NCBI GenBank assembly: GCA_037968855.1
Contig: JBBKWH010000042.1
Coordinates: 1-5,830 of the forward strand
Length of the DNA stretch: 5,830 nt
Direction: 5' to 3'
DNA from: JBBKWH01 sp037968855
Lineage (GTDB): Bacteria; Pseudomonadota; Gammaproteobacteria; Pseudomonadales; Moraxellaceae
Position numbers and translations under genes: made by a program. The notes under the pieces are model-generated. The model was not told where the DNA came from. It ran no database searches and saw nothing but the letters and a program-made list of their open reading frames with translations. Positions 5,738 to 5,830 of this stretch are shown piece after piece (within the stretch, counting starts at the first letter, position 1; every line of letters starts with the position of its first letter).

Positions 5738-5830
5738 GTATTAGATCAAGGCTGATCGCTTATTTGCGAATCTGACCGTCACCCAACACGATCCAGATTC
5801 GCAAATAAGCGATCAGCCTTGATCTAATAC
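5738..5830. repeat. Perfect 37-bp inverted repeat at the end of the window
   Basis: Bases 5738-5774 are the exact reverse complement of 5794-5830, with a 19-base centre (5775-5793). The right arm ends on the last base, so the true length of the match is unknown. A perfect long palindrome that is cut by the sequence end is typical of a fold-back join at a contig end. A natural hairpin is the alternative. Confidence 0.9.
5760..5830 (-). CDS. Possible 3' end of a converging gene
   Basis: On the minus strand the frame is open from the right edge to a TAA at 5760-5762 and ends ...WIVLGDGQIRK. It stops 25 bases before the hairpin whose six-T tract points the same way, which is what the tail of a converging gene should look like. 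Only the codons from about 5793 leftward (IVLGDGQIRK) can be trusted. Everything to the right is the second arm of the fold-back and may not be the true upstream sequence. Too short to name. Confidence 0.35.
   Translation of the reverse strand, partial: IRSRLIAYLRIWIVLGDGQIRK

Overview
The window reads as an ordinary chromosomal stretch of a gammaproteobacterium. AckA and the long three-domain form of Pta most resemble what I remember of enterobacterial and Pseudomonadales proteins, and base composition is moderate and even throughout. I see no transposase, integrase, phage gene, CRISPR array, tRNA or rRNA. No undescribed multi-gene system is evident. The points worth following are a few non-coding structures, a cysteine-rich secreted protein and a fold-back at the right edge.

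Layout. A plus-strand reading frame already open at base 1 ends at 345 (unknown product, five cysteines). It converges on a minus-strand gene (401-964) for a two-helix membrane protein with a YcxB-like C-terminal domain. Upstream of that, also on the minus strand, lies the core of the window: ackA (3302-4480) followed 54 bases later by pta (1094-3247). Together they interconvert acetyl-CoA, acetyl phosphate and acetate with ATP formation. A promoter-like pair (TTGTCA, 18 bases, TAGCAT) precedes ackA, and a long imperfect hairpin follows pta.

The 243-base region 4481-4723 separates ackA from a divergent plus-strand gene (4724-5389) for an exported protein with eight cysteines in two C...CxC...C blocks. 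The region contains a spaced 12-base inverted repeat and a short dyad, which could be regulatory sites for either gene. A small plus-strand gene (best start GTG 5480) then encodes a 67-residue hydrophobic protein of a family that databases often label 'amino acid transport protein'.

Right edge. After that gene comes an 11-bp terminator hairpin whose better T-tract (six T) is on the minus strand. The bases beyond it read, on the minus strand, as the last codons of a converging gene (...IVLGDGQIRK, stop). The last 93 bases form a perfect 37-bp inverted repeat around a 19-base centre that runs exactly to the final base. This most likely marks a fold-back artefact at a contig end, though a real long hairpin cannot be excluded.
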